A stretch of DNA of 64,000 nucleotides from Desulfosporosinus acidiphilus SJ4 (GTDB taxonomy: Bacteria; Bacillota; Desulfitobacteriia; Desulfitobacteriales; Desulfitobacteriaceae). Below the pieces are notes generated by a model. It was given only the letters and a program-made list of their open reading frames with translations, did no database searches and was not told the DNA's origin. The position numbers and the translations under genes are program-made. Each line of letters begins with the position of its first letter. The first letter of the stretch is position 1. Positions 45,286-53,792 of this stretch are shown in pieces. Location of the stretch: the NCBI RefSeq assembly GCF_000255115.2, contig NC_018068.1, forward strand, positions 4,187,977-4,251,976. The letters are read 5' to 3'.

Positions 45286-47364
45286 TTAGGAAACAATTAA
45301 ATATTTACCTTGGGTAAATTGGTCGATGGCAATTTCAACCGGAATTCCATTTTTGCGAATAAAATACTTGGATCCCCTTTTTTCAATTATGGGAAGATCA
45401 CCACGATTTGCTCTCTCGAGCATTTGTTGAACGATGTCCAGTTGCGATGTAGGAAACGTTACCCGACTGCCGATTAAATTCGACTCAACGCCACGCATCT
45501 GCAGATAAGATTGAATTGAATGCGCCGTTTCCGAACTAGTCGCTTCAAAGCTCATCGTTTCTTTTTGTTCAGCTTCGAGATGGGTCACTTTTTCCTTAAA
45601 TAACGTCTGATTATCTGAAACAAGTTTCCTTGCCCTCATCGATTCTTCCGGTGAGAGCTTATCAAAGTTAAGCCGGTGCTCTCCTCCAATGTTTTGTAGG
45701 GAATGAGGAACGCCAGCAGAGTGAAACAACTTAGAGAGCTTATTAGCATCGCTTTGACTCTTGGTTTTAAGATTAAATGCCGTCGCCTCTTCATCTCCGG
45801 GAGGCGTATAATGGATGCCGCTGGAGACGAGCGAATTAGAAATAGGGGGGTCACTGCGATCGGCTGATGGTTTGAGAGGAAAGGTTTCTATACCTAATTC
45901 ATTAGGTGCGACGCTTTCTTTGAGGTTTCCTAATTTTAAGCTGCTGTTTTCATGGGCTGCGGAATTTGTTTTTGCGCCGACCGTATTAGACCAGGGGAGG
46001 TCAATACTTCGCAAACGCTTTGTCTTGGCGCTACTCCAATTGGAAATTTTCTGTCCTGTTGCTTCTAAATCATCGCCCCTTATGGCCATTCGATCGGATA
46101 AACCTTGAGGAAGGAACGGAATACGACTTGCAGCATTAATGACTCTTCCGGATAAGGAGACTGACGATCCTATTTGATTTCCCCCACTTTCCAAGGTATC
46201 TCCGCTACTATGAATTGCATTGACAAGACGCATAGACTGCTCTGTCGCTTGTATTATTAATGGCTTTGTCCAGAAAATCCAAAGAAGAGCGACAACGGCG
46301 TAGGTAATCAGACCGTTAAAAATGGCACGGGGGACTGAAGAGAGACTCAACCAAAGGGGGAGGCTACCGTTCCCTCCCACAAAGGCGATGGCACAGTCGT
46401 AAAGAACGACGATTGCTAACGCTCCAATGCTCTTTAAAACATTCATAAGCCAGTGATAGACTCCTTTAGGGCTAAAAGGTCTTGCGACAACGCTCAAGGT
46501 CGTGAACGGCAGAAAATTGAGCCAAAGGGTGGCCAAGGCACTTTGAATGATAATCAAAAACAGTCCTAACAATAACACAAGTTCCAGAAAGATGGACGGG
46601 CTTAGCGCATGCTGCAGAAGAAAGGGAATGATTTGAAAGACATTATTCGCAGCGGTCAGTTTAAGATTCTTTAGGTGAGTTAATATTCCGGCAAAATCAT
46701 TGATGGCCATTGCTGTAGCATTAGCCCCATGGGGCGTTGCAACCCCAAACAAAGCGAGCAGAAGCCATAAAGGATCGGTGAGAGTATTTTTAGGATCCGC
46801 ACCAATAGCCGCTGCAACCCCATTTAAAATCTTGGAGACAATGGGGTCATAAATTGTTTTGGCAATGATTTGAAGCAGCAGAGGAGACCCAATGAAGATC
46901 ATAATACTCACGGGGGCCATGGCCCACCAAAACATACCTTCACTTTTCAAGTCCCTCAGGCGTGTCGAGTGAGTTTCCCCGAAGAGTTCAAAGAGGCCGA
47001 GCAAGACAAAAATAGCCCAAACCATTGTCCCCAGGACAAGAAGCCAACCAGGCGGCGTCCCCGCGTAAACCGCACTATGGCTTCCTGATAAATCTCCGGA
47101 AATCGGAGTCAGTGCCGTGGGTACCGACGTCTGATTAGGATTTTGACCGAGCAGCGATAAGACACTACTTGCGGCAGAGCTTGATCCTAAGACCTTAAAC
47201 GCAGAACTGACCGCCCAGGTCCAATTGGTACCATAGGTCATGGCAAAGATTAGAATCATAAGTGAACCAAAAAGCCAATCATTGACCTGGCTGCCCATAT
47301 CAGCTTGGTTAAGGACTCCGCTGATGACTTTAATTAATTGATCCATGCCTTGGATTGCATTCAA
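45286..47364 (-). CDS. VirB6/TrbL-like polytopic membrane protein
   Basis: 692 residues with about eight membrane segments in the first 400, then a long soluble tail. The layout (large membrane channel protein with variable hydrophilic C-terminus, next to VirB4-type genes) is that of VirB6/TrbL components of type IV secretion. The tail contains repeated A-x-x-L-S-K-L/Q-x-M-L-type segments. TTG start at 47364 overlaps the EAL gene stop (TTGA) with AGAGGGA upstream; ATG at 47346 is the alternative. Confidence 0.6.
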   Translation of the reverse strand: MNAIQGMDQLIKVISGVLNQADMGSQVNDWLFGSLMILIFAMTYGTNWTWAVSSAFKVLGSSSAASSVLSLLGQNPNQTSVPTALTPISGDLSGSHSAVYAGTPPGWLLVLGTMVWAIFVLLGLFELFGETHSTRLRDLKSEGMFWWAMAPVSIMIFIGSPLLLQIIAKTIYDPIVSKILNGVAAAIGADPKNTLTDPLWLLLALFGVATPHGANATAMAINDFAGILTHLKNLKLTAANNVFQIIPFLLQHALSPSIFLELVLLLGLFLIIIQSALATLWLNFLPFTTLSVVARPFSPKGVYHWLMNVLKSIGALAIVVLYDCAIAFVGGNGSLPLWLSLSSVPRAIFNGLITYAVVALLWIFWTKPLIIQATEQSMRLVNAIHSSGDTLESGGNQIGSSVSLSGRVINAASRIPFLPQGLSDRMAIRGDDLEATGQKISNWSSAKTKRLRSIDLPWSNTVGAKTNSAAHENSSLKLGNLKESVAPNELGIETFPLKPSADRSDPPISNSLVSSGIHYTPPGDEEATAFNLKTKSQSDANKLSKLFHSAGVPHSLQNIGGEHRLNFDKLSPEESMRARKLVSDNQTLFKEKVTHLEAEQKETMSFEATSSETAHSIQSYLQMRGVESNLIGSRVTFPTSQLDIVQQMLERANRGDLPIIEKRGSKYFIRKNGIPVEIAIDQFTQGKYLIVS

Positions 47365-48074
47365 GTCGAATCCCTCTTTTCTAAGGAGGGCAGCTGCCTT
47401 TCTGGGTAGCCGAGCAAATAGCCCTGTCCATATTGGCATTTGGTTCGTTTGACGGCCTCCAGGTCCTCTTTGGTTTCGATTCCTTCAGCGACAACCTGGG
47501 CTCCCATCCGCTGGCTATGTTCAACTAAGGCTCTTAATAAACTCCACTTATGCTTGTCTTTATGACAGTTAACAATGAGAGAGCGGTCAATTTTAATAAA
47601 TTCCGGCTGAATCTCAACTAAGGCTTTAAATGTAGCATGACCAGTCCCCAGGTCATCGAGAGCAATACGAAATCCTGCCTTTTTTAGGGCAGTGACCCCA
47701 TGGAAATCAATTTCTTCCGGCTCTGTCACTTCCAAAACGACATTCTCGTGAAGAAATGGCAGCCAGCGTTTAGGATTCAGGGCCATAGGATGTAAATTGA
47801 TAAATAAAGTTCCTTTGACCTGGGGTTGTATCTGCAAAATGCGATCACGGACCATATCCTCCAGGGCATCCAATTGCCCGAAATGCAGGGCCATGCGCCA
47901 AACATCCATGGGATTAAAGGTTGCTCCGGCTTCCCAGCGGGCCAGGGCCTCATAGCCAATGGCGAGATCCTCTGTTAACGACTTAACCGGCTGTAACGCC
48001 ATAAACATGGGAATTTCTCCGCTAAATATCTGCGCTAGACGTTTTGGGCTCAGAGACATTTTAGGGTAACTCAT
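47361..48074 (-). CDS. EAL-domain c-di-GMP phosphodiesterase
   Basis: 237 residues, essentially a single EAL domain. E-A-L is at 42-44 (Y-E-A-L-A-R-W), followed by F-I-N-L-H-P, L-E-V-T-E-P-E-E, D-D-L-G-T-G, F-I-K-I-D-R-S and A-E-G-I-E-T. The metal and catalytic residues of active EAL enzymes therefore look intact. It would linearise cyclic di-GMP. It overlaps the preceding GGDEF fusion gene by ATGA and the following VirB6-like gene by TTGA, so all three are translationally coupled. Confidence 0.85.
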   Translation of the reverse strand: MSYPKMSLSPKRLAQIFSGEIPMFMALQPVKSLTEDLAIGYEALARWEAGATFNPMDVWRMALHFGQLDALEDMVRDRILQIQPQVKGTLFINLHPMALNPKRWLPFLHENVVLEVTEPEEIDFHGVTALKKAGFRIALDDLGTGHATFKALVEIQPEFIKIDRSLIVNCHKDKHKWSLLRALVEHSQRMGAQVVAEGIETKEDLEAVKRTKCQYGQGYLLGYPERQLPSLEKRDST

Positions 48075-49936
48075 AATCGTTCCTCCCCATTCAGTAATTC
48101 TTTGCAATGCTCAAGGATTCCCAGAATCCCAAATTGGCTCCCGTCATAAAGGAGGGTTCCCTCCATCCATTGACGACTGACCCAAACCGTTTTGTGCGTT
48201 GGGTTAGGGACCCTTACCATCTCTTTTGAAAGCATAACCATCGATAGATCAACGTCCGGCGGTGGCATCTGCTGGCCACCGTCAATCACGATAATTTGGT
48301 CGGGTGACCTAAGATGAAACAAAGCGACCTCCCACATGTTTAAAGGATCCGTAAACGGGCCGACCGGCTGTTTGAGAACCCAGACCCGCAAATTCCCTTC
48401 CGTAATCACGTGCTCAGGATGCTTACCCGGCATCTTCCGTAGCCATGATTTCTCCCAGCCCGGCCCGTCGCAGGGGTATTGTTGAACGAGGGAAGGTTTT
48501 ATGAGATCACCATCCAGGAGCAATACTGGAAGACCCAGGGATAAGATTTGGGCCGTATGATTGGCCAAGTGGGTGACACCGGTTCCTGATTTTTCGCTCC
48601 AAAACCATAGAATTTTACCTTTTAACGATTCAATGACATCAACTGATAAAGGATTGGGCAAAGCCGGTGATCGGCCCTGGGGCGTTTCTTCTTTCGACCA
48701 CTTGGGAAGGTTTTTCGGGAGCATTTCCGGTACCAGCTCACGAAATTCTTTAAGGTTTAGGTGCGGTATCTCCAGTCGTGGTCGTTCAAGGGAGGACAAC
48801 ACCGACGAGAGGGCTTGCTTGATACCATCAGTCGAAGGCTTTAAGGTACTTGAGGATTTAGGGGCGGTACGGGATTTCGCCTTTTGGAAATTCGTTTGCT
48901 TCTTTTCTAGCGAGACAGGTTTTTCTTTTTCATTCCAGGATTGGGTGAGGGGATCATCCATGATAATGGGGACTTCTTCTAAGGTTTGTTGATCCCATAG
49001 GGTTGGTTTAACGGAACGCCAGGGAATAAACTCCTGGGACATATCTACTTCTTGATGGCAGATTATCGCCGATTCATCGTTGTTATCTTTAGGGGGTTCC
49101 CCCCAGGTCGTAAATAGTTCTGTTGGGGAAGAAAGCTCTTCACTGTCAGTTTCATTGTCTCTATAGGCCGGGGGGGCGGGTGGCTCTTCAATTCTATCGC
49201 CGTTATCTTCCCAAATAAGGTCATTTGCAGCTGGGTTCGGCGCGTCATGAGCGTCACCTAAGGAGAAGGCATGGAGTTTTTTAATCAGGTTGCTAATATC
49301 ATTGTTTTCGGGGACCCAGACAGGTGCTAACGAGCCCGGTAATGGCCTACGGGCAATAACAAGGTCAACTTGTGGCTGACCGTCAAGGCTGGTAGTTTCA
49401 GAGTAAACCAGAACACGCCACCCTTCGGAAACCGGAACGGTAATCCAGTCTTCCGACCATTCGCCGATGAGCGCCAGAGAGCGATCCGAGCGAAAAACCT
49501 TGATCCCGCCATGATGATTTTTTTTAATTTGATACATTGCATGATCGGCCATGGCCATGGCCGCAATGGCCGATTCTTCTTTACCGGCAGTATACAAACC
49601 GATTGAACAAGCTACCAGGATATCTCGGCCATGGATCTGAGCCATGCCCGTTATATTCTCAGCTCTGGCAAATAGGTCTGCTTCGTTCACTTTATGGGCT
49701 GTCATCACTCCATAAAATTCATCACCGCCGTAACGATGCCAAAGGGTATGGGGAAAAGCACTGTGCAAACGATCCCATAGTTCTGTGAGATAGGCGGTCC
49801 CTGTCGGGTGGCCGTACTTATCATTGATTCCTTTGAGTCCATCCGCATCGACCATAAGGATGAAAGCAGACATCGTCTGAAGTACCCTTGCAATCGTTTC
49901 TTCACATTTTGTTGCATCTGGTTTTGGTAAACTCAT
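48071..49936 (-). CDS. GGDEF diguanylate cyclase fused to a TadZ/MinD-like domain
   Basis: 621 residues. The N-terminal GGDEF domain (about 1-150) has D-A-D-G-L-K-G-I-N-D-K-Y-G-H at 30-43 and an intact R-Y-G-G-D-E-F at 68-74. No R-x-x-D inhibitory site precedes it. A long acidic/proline linker follows (about 240-410). The C-terminal part (about 430-600) is MinD/ParA-like: W-S-E-K-S-G-T-G-V-T-H-L-A as a degenerate Walker A lacking the second lysine, then V-L-L-L-D-G-D-L and I-I-V-I-D-G-G. TadZ/CpaE proteins localise Tad pili. The fusion suggests c-di-GMP made at the apparatus. Confidence 0.75.
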   Translation of the reverse strand: MSLPKPDATKCEETIARVLQTMSAFILMVDADGLKGINDKYGHPTGTAYLTELWDRLHSAFPHTLWHRYGGDEFYGVMTAHKVNEADLFARAENITGMAQIHGRDILVACSIGLYTAGKEESAIAAMAMADHAMYQIKKNHHGGIKVFRSDRSLALIGEWSEDWITVPVSEGWRVLVYSETTSLDGQPQVDLVIARRPLPGSLAPVWVPENNDISNLIKKLHAFSLGDAHDAPNPAANDLIWEDNGDRIEEPPAPPAYRDNETDSEELSSPTELFTTWGEPPKDNNDESAIICHQEVDMSQEFIPWRSVKPTLWDQQTLEEVPIIMDDPLTQSWNEKEKPVSLEKKQTNFQKAKSRTAPKSSSTLKPSTDGIKQALSSVLSSLERPRLEIPHLNLKEFRELVPEMLPKNLPKWSKEETPQGRSPALPNPLSVDVIESLKGKILWFWSEKSGTGVTHLANHTAQILSLGLPVLLLDGDLIKPSLVQQYPCDGPGWEKSWLRKMPGKHPEHVITEGNLRVWVLKQPVGPFTDPLNMWEVALFHLRSPDQIIVIDGGQQMPPPDVDLSMVMLSKEMVRVPNPTHKTVWVSRQWMEGTLLYDGSQFGILGILEHCKELLNGEERL

Positions 49937-49971
49937 TGTTTCCGGGCCTCCTCACGGGTACTCTCTCCTTG

Positions 49972-50691
49972 TTAAATGGGGCTTTCTGGCATCTGGGCAA
50001 TCTTTTTAAAAAACCATTCACTAAAGAAAAAGGTGATGATTCCTGCGACCGGATTAAGCCAGAAAAGGCCTAAGAGGATAACCCAGCGCACGAGATCTTC
50101 TAAGGGGGAACCGACTGGTACGCCGAGTTTACCAGGAAACACTTTCACTGGAATCCGAAGAGGCCAGAAAAAGAACACGGGTACCGTGTTGAGGGTGTCA
50201 ATAAGATCATGACTAAAGCAGCCGATGACAAACCCTACTTGCCACCCTATTCCCATAAGAGCAGAAACCCAGAATGCTAACGCAGGAAAACGAATCAAAA
50301 CAACCAATGCGGTAAATATTCGGACAAAAAGCGTACCAATAGCAGGTGCTAAGAACCAAGCACCTACTATAGCAATCCAGGAATGGGCGGGTCCTCTATG
50401 ATGCAGATGCAGTTTCTCAAGAGGTTTACCCACGATGGGAGCATACTCCAAAACACTTTCTGTATGCATCGCTAATTGCATACCGGGTATTCGTTTGGCA
50501 AGTAAGGCTTTCGGACAATCCAGGGCATCGGGAATCAAGGCTCCAATACCGGCTCCCACTAAAAGGGATAAGGTTATATTGTTAGGGACAGAGACTGGCC
50601 CTATCCATGAGGGGAACGTGACATGACGCAAGTAGATAGGGCTCAGAATCGCTAAAGCTTCGGCAAAGACTATATGCGTTTTCGCTTCCAT
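49972..50691 (-). CDS. DUF457-type membrane-bound metal-dependent hydrolase
   Basis: 239 residues with four to five membrane segments. Conserved T-H-I-V-F-A-E-A-L at the start, I-P-D-A-L-D, H-H-R-G-P-A-H-S-W and G-C-F-S-H-D-L-I-D-T mark the YdjM/DUF457 family of proposed membrane metal hydrolases. ATG at 50691 lies directly after the U-run of leader motif copy 3, whose stem contains the ribosome-binding site. Confidence 0.75.
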   Translation of the reverse strand: MEAKTHIVFAEALAILSPIYLRHVTFPSWIGPVSVPNNITLSLLVGAGIGALIPDALDCPKALLAKRIPGMQLAMHTESVLEYAPIVGKPLEKLHLHHRGPAHSWIAIVGAWFLAPAIGTLFVRIFTALVVLIRFPALAFWVSALMGIGWQVGFVIGCFSHDLIDTLNTVPVFFFWPLRIPVKVFPGKLGVPVGSPLEDLVRWVILLGLFWLNPVAGIITFFFSEWFFKKIAQMPESPI

Positions 50692-50700
50692 AAAAAAACA

Positions 50701-50738
50701 CCACCTCTCTTCAATAGAGAGGTGGCAAACACATGACA
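50701..50738 (-). promoter_or_regulatory. conserved leader motif and hairpin, copy 3
   Basis: Minus strand TGTCATGTGTTTGCCACC, then CCACCTCTC / GAGAGGTGG as a 9-bp perfect stem with a 7-nt loop, then TGTTTTTTT and the ATG of the DUF457 gene. The Shine-Dalgarno AGAGGTGG is wholly within the stem. Confidence 0.75.
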
Positions 50739-50760
50739 AGAAACATATTCTTCATACGGT

Positions 50761-51159
50761 TTATTTTGTAGGGACCGTGATACCCGCATTAATTTTGTTA
50801 TTAATGGCCTGTCCGAAGTTTATAAGGAGGTTGATGGTACCGGACCAGCTTCCGGATAAGAAAAAGCCTACTAGAAACATGCCTACGACAAATTCACCCA
50901 ATGCAAGCAGCATGACACCACCACCGGATACCTCCTTACCAAAAAATCCACCGACTTTTATCTTATCATGTTTTCCTCTAAATACATGAAAAAGAGATAC
51001 CAGGAGTGATATTGCACCTGCGGCGATGACAAAAAAACCAATGGCACCCATAATGTACTGAAGTATCACCATACCAATTTGGGCTACTGGATTAGAACTA
51101 ACATCAATGGCATTAAACGTAGGAAAAATGTCCACCGCTAACATCGGAAAAGCATTCAC
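50761..51159 (-). CDS. small membrane protein, possible transfer-apparatus subunit
   Basis: 132 residues with three hydrophobic segments (about 27-58, 78-103, plus a weaker N-terminal one). Small size and location among transfer genes recall VirB2/VirB3-type or TcpD-like proteins, but no signature is clear. Confidence 0.4.
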   Translation of the reverse strand: MNAFPMLAVDIFPTFNAIDVSSNPVAQIGMVILQYIMGAIGFFVIAAGAISLLVSLFHVFRGKHDKIKVGGFFGKEVSGGGVMLLALGEFVVGMFLVGFFLSGSWSGTINLLINFGQAINNKINAGITVPTK

Positions 51160-51180
51160 AGTTAAAATCTCCTTTCTCCT

Positions 51181-51489
51181 CTAGATATTGATTTGTGATT
51201 TAAAATGAAGAAGGAATAGATACAATTTGTTCAAGAGGCTCATGAAGCTTCCACCCAATATGGCTCCAGTGCAAATAATCCCAATGAGGAAAATAAGCGC
51301 GTACGTAGAAAATTTCATGGTTCCCATACCCGTTTTTACTGGTTTCCCAAGGAAAGCAAGCAATAGGTTTTTTAAAAAGTGGACGGAAGCCCACCCAATT
51401 AAGGTAAAGCCGATAATACCCAGGAACCATCGCCCCACGTATAGAATGACGGCTGTCAGGCCATCGTTTAAATCAACTCCTCCCCACAC
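51181..51489 (-). CDS. small membrane protein, possible transfer-apparatus subunit
   Basis: 102 residues with three hydrophobic segments (about 12-30, 35-48 and 63-90). GTG start at 51489 with AAGGAGG upstream. It resembles the next small membrane protein in size and topology, and the two are 21 bp apart. Family not recognised. Confidence 0.4.
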   Translation of the reverse strand: MWGGVDLNDGLTAVILYVGRWFLGIIGFTLIGWASVHFLKNLLLAFLGKPVKTGMGTMKFSTYALIFLIGIICTGAILGGSFMSLLNKLYLFLLHFKSQINI

Positions 51490-51526
51490 GTAATAAATCC
51501 TCCTTTTTTATGAATTAAGAGAAAAA

Positions 51527-51561
51527 CCATCTCTTATGAATGAGGTGGCAATCCCTTGACA
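51527..51561 (-). promoter_or_regulatory. conserved leader motif and hairpin, copy 4
   Basis: Minus strand TGTCAAGGGATTGCCACCTC overlaps the last codons of the membrane glycosyltransferase gene. CCACCTC / GAGATGG forms a 7-bp stem with one mismatch, followed by TTTTTCTC. Here the next gene's AAGGAGG lies 20 nt further on, outside the stem, so this copy looks more like an attenuator. Confidence 0.65.
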
Positions 51562-52928
51562 CGCTCCCATATTTCAGCTTTGTCATCGCTATACACCCTA
51601 TGCCATCCTTTGAGCTGATCCATTTGCCAGGCAACTGGCGTATTGGGGCTCCAACAAACCCATTCACTGGTCGGGGCAACACGTTCTAAAAAATTGCTCA
51701 CCGGCATCAATCCTTTGTACATATCGAGATACTCTTTCCACCATGGGAAACCTATCCAGATATTACGTCCGTCAGCCATTGGGCTAAGACCATACCATTC
51801 TAACGTTCCTCCCCAATCATAACGATTCACGATATGTGAGGCATGATGCTCCGAAAGATATAGGGCTGCCCCATTTTCGGGAGGAAACGTAAACGGCTTT
51901 TGGGCATAGAGGGTTAAATATACTGCAAGGAATAGCGTCCAGATGACGGGAACAAGCTTAATTACTTTTTTAGGAAACGGTAATGGAACTGGACGTCTTA
52001 ATGGCAAATACTTTGGTATTAAAACGATGGCAATGAGTAAAGCATAAGGAAGGAACCGAGAAGCGACGAGTCCTGCAACGGTACTGATAACAAGCCAGCA
52101 TTTGTCTCTTCGGTTGGTGGCCTTCGGCAAGATCACAACCCACCCGATACCTAACATAAGTAGGGAAAACAAAAACGGAAGCATATGAAAATTCGGAGAC
52201 ATCCATTCCATGATCGTATTAAAATTTGAAGCATACGTCTGTTGGAAGATAAAATCAAACCATGGCGCGATTCCCCCAGGACGAAGAGCTAACAGACAAA
52301 TGGAAACAATAATAAGATAAGGGTACTGGTTTTTACGCCAGTCTTTGAAGTTTAGAAAGAGTTGTAAGACCAGCAAACAAGCCCATAACACCGCAGAACC
52401 ATGCATGTTGCTCCAAAGCGGAAGTGCCAAGGTCATGAACCACAGGTATTTATTGGACTTCGTTTGAAGGGCTTGGAGAGCCAATAAGAAGAAGAGATAC
52501 GAGGCCAGTTGAGGACGCATTTCTGCAAAAGGGGCTAGAGATGTTGCGAAAATGATAAGGATAATCGCCTCCCAAGAGCCGGTCTTCCGTTCTTTAATGA
52601 AGTTGTAGGTTATGAGTGCCAATAGAGCCGCGAATATGATCGTTCCGAATAAGCTAACAAACGTCCAGCCGTCTAACTTATAGAGAGCACCCGCGATGAT
52701 GTCCCACAACCACTCCGGATCGCTCCAATACATACCCTGTGCTGTCCATGTTAACGTATTGGTTAGTTGAAGTTTATGGTGAACTACCATCCAAAGGCCA
52801 TTAACGACGTGCCAGGAGACATCGTTCTGCCAACCAAAGGTATTTAGGGCATACCTCTCGATACTGAGACTAAAGATCAGCGCGAGCAATATTGGCCAGG
52901 TTTGTGATAGTTTAACTTTGGGACTCAT
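51534..52928 (-). CDS. multi-pass membrane glycosyltransferase-like protein (GT-C type)
   Basis: 464 residues, about ten membrane segments. Early N-D-V-S-W-H-V-V-N-G and S-D-P-E-W-L-W-D in a luminal loop resemble the acidic motifs of GT-C enzymes that use lipid-linked sugars. The C-terminal 100 residues form a soluble domain. It starts 17 bp inside the end of the GT2 gene, with AAGGAGC upstream of ATG 52928. With the GT2 it may glycosylate pilin or surface proteins of this element. Confidence 0.6.
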   Translation of the reverse strand: MSPKVKLSQTWPILLALIFSLSIERYALNTFGWQNDVSWHVVNGLWMVVHHKLQLTNTLTWTAQGMYWSDPEWLWDIIAGALYKLDGWTFVSLFGTIIFAALLALITYNFIKERKTGSWEAIILIIFATSLAPFAEMRPQLASYLFFLLALQALQTKSNKYLWFMTLALPLWSNMHGSAVLWACLLVLQLFLNFKDWRKNQYPYLIIVSICLLALRPGGIAPWFDFIFQQTYASNFNTIMEWMSPNFHMLPFLFSLLMLGIGWVVILPKATNRRDKCWLVISTVAGLVASRFLPYALLIAIVLIPKYLPLRRPVPLPFPKKVIKLVPVIWTLFLAVYLTLYAQKPFTFPPENGAALYLSEHHASHIVNRYDWGGTLEWYGLSPMADGRNIWIGFPWWKEYLDMYKGLMPVSNFLERVAPTSEWVCWSPNTPVAWQMDQLKGWHRVYSDDKAEIWERVKGLPPHS

Positions 52929-53673
52929 TAGTAAGCTCCTTACACTTAAATCCATAAGCCTTTTTTCGGACGGCCAGGGCGACTAGTTCCTTGAGAGAAC
53001 GAGTGATAACTTTCGGAGAAAGCCCCGTGGGATGACCGTATTGACGCAAGAGATGGCGAACGGCAAATTGACGAACCTTGGCTCCTTGCCTTAAAGCGGA
53101 AGCAAATAATACCGGATTGATTGTTGCTCCGCGAACGGACGGCAGGTCATCCGGAATGAATTGAGATCGAATCGCCTTTAAACCGCAGTCGACATCCTCT
53201 ACCTCCGGCGTTCCTAGGGCAACCCGACATAACGTGTTATAGACTCTGCTTATGACCTTGCGACCGATCCCTTCAGCTCTACGTTCACGAATGCCCCACC
53301 AGAGATCAATGTCAGGCTCTAACCACGGCTCACACCGAAGCCAGTCACTAAGTTTTAACTGTCCATCGGCATCCATAATCACAAGCCAATGGTCTGTTTT
53401 CCATACGACCATTTCTGATACTTTGGCATATAGGATTCCGGCACGCACAGCTCCGCCAAATCCCAGGTTTTCTTTTAAATAGATGCCAGTTAAGCAGTTG
53501 TTTTGGATTGCAAGAGTGCTAATGAGTTCTGCTGTACGATCCGTCGAGCCGTCATCCACGGCGAAGATGTGGTACGTTAACCTACTGTGTTTAAGCTCCG
53601 TCATACATTCATTGATAACCTGCTGCAAGTTTGCTTCTTCATTGTAGGCAGGTAATATGAGTGAAACATGCAT
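52912..53673 (-). CDS. family 2 glycosyltransferase (DPM1-like)
   Basis: 253 residues. The GT-A fold is clear: S-L-I-L-P-A-Y-N-E-E at 4-13, F-A-V-D-D-G-S-T-D-R-T, L-G-F-G-G-A-V-R-A-G and the metal-binding I-M-D-A-D-G-Q. It resembles polyprenyl-phosphate sugar transferases, which would feed the membrane GT-C-like enzyme encoded next. Start ATG 53673 lies right after the hairpin of leader motif copy 5, whose 3' arm AAAGGGGTGG is its ribosome-binding site. Confidence 0.85.
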   Translation of the reverse strand: MHVSLILPAYNEEANLQQVINECMTELKHSRLTYHIFAVDDGSTDRTAELISTLAIQNNCLTGIYLKENLGFGGAVRAGILYAKVSEMVVWKTDHWLVIMDADGQLKLSDWLRCEPWLEPDIDLWWGIRERRAEGIGRKVISRVYNTLCRVALGTPEVEDVDCGLKAIRSQFIPDDLPSVRGATINPVLFASALRQGAKVRQFAVRHLLRQYGHPTGLSPKVITRSLKELVALAVRKKAYGFKCKELTNESQS

Positions 53674-53677
53674 AAAA

Positions 53678-53715
53678 GCCACCCCTTTCATTGATGAGAT
53701 GGCAAAGACATGACA
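53678..53715 (-). promoter_or_regulatory. conserved leader motif and hairpin, copy 5
   Basis: Minus strand TGTCATGTCTTTGCCATCTC, stem GCCATCTC / GGGGTGGC. It pairs fully with two G-U pairs where other copies have G-C or A-U, so covariation supports a real RNA stem. CTTTTATG follows, with the GT2 start. Confidence 0.75.
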
Positions 53716-53757
53716 AAATAGGATCTCGCAATGTTTAAGTGAGATCCTATTTTGTCA
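53711..53757 (-). terminator. 17-bp perfect stem terminator
   Basis: TGACAAAATAGGATCTC and its exact complement around a 13-nt loop. The 3' arm ends CCTATTTTGTCA, so it has its own U-run and merges with the TGTCA of leader motif copy 5. It ends the upstream ATPase-fragment gene. Confidence 0.75.
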
Positions 53758-53792
53758 ACATAACGGTATTTAATAATTTAATATAACCATCC

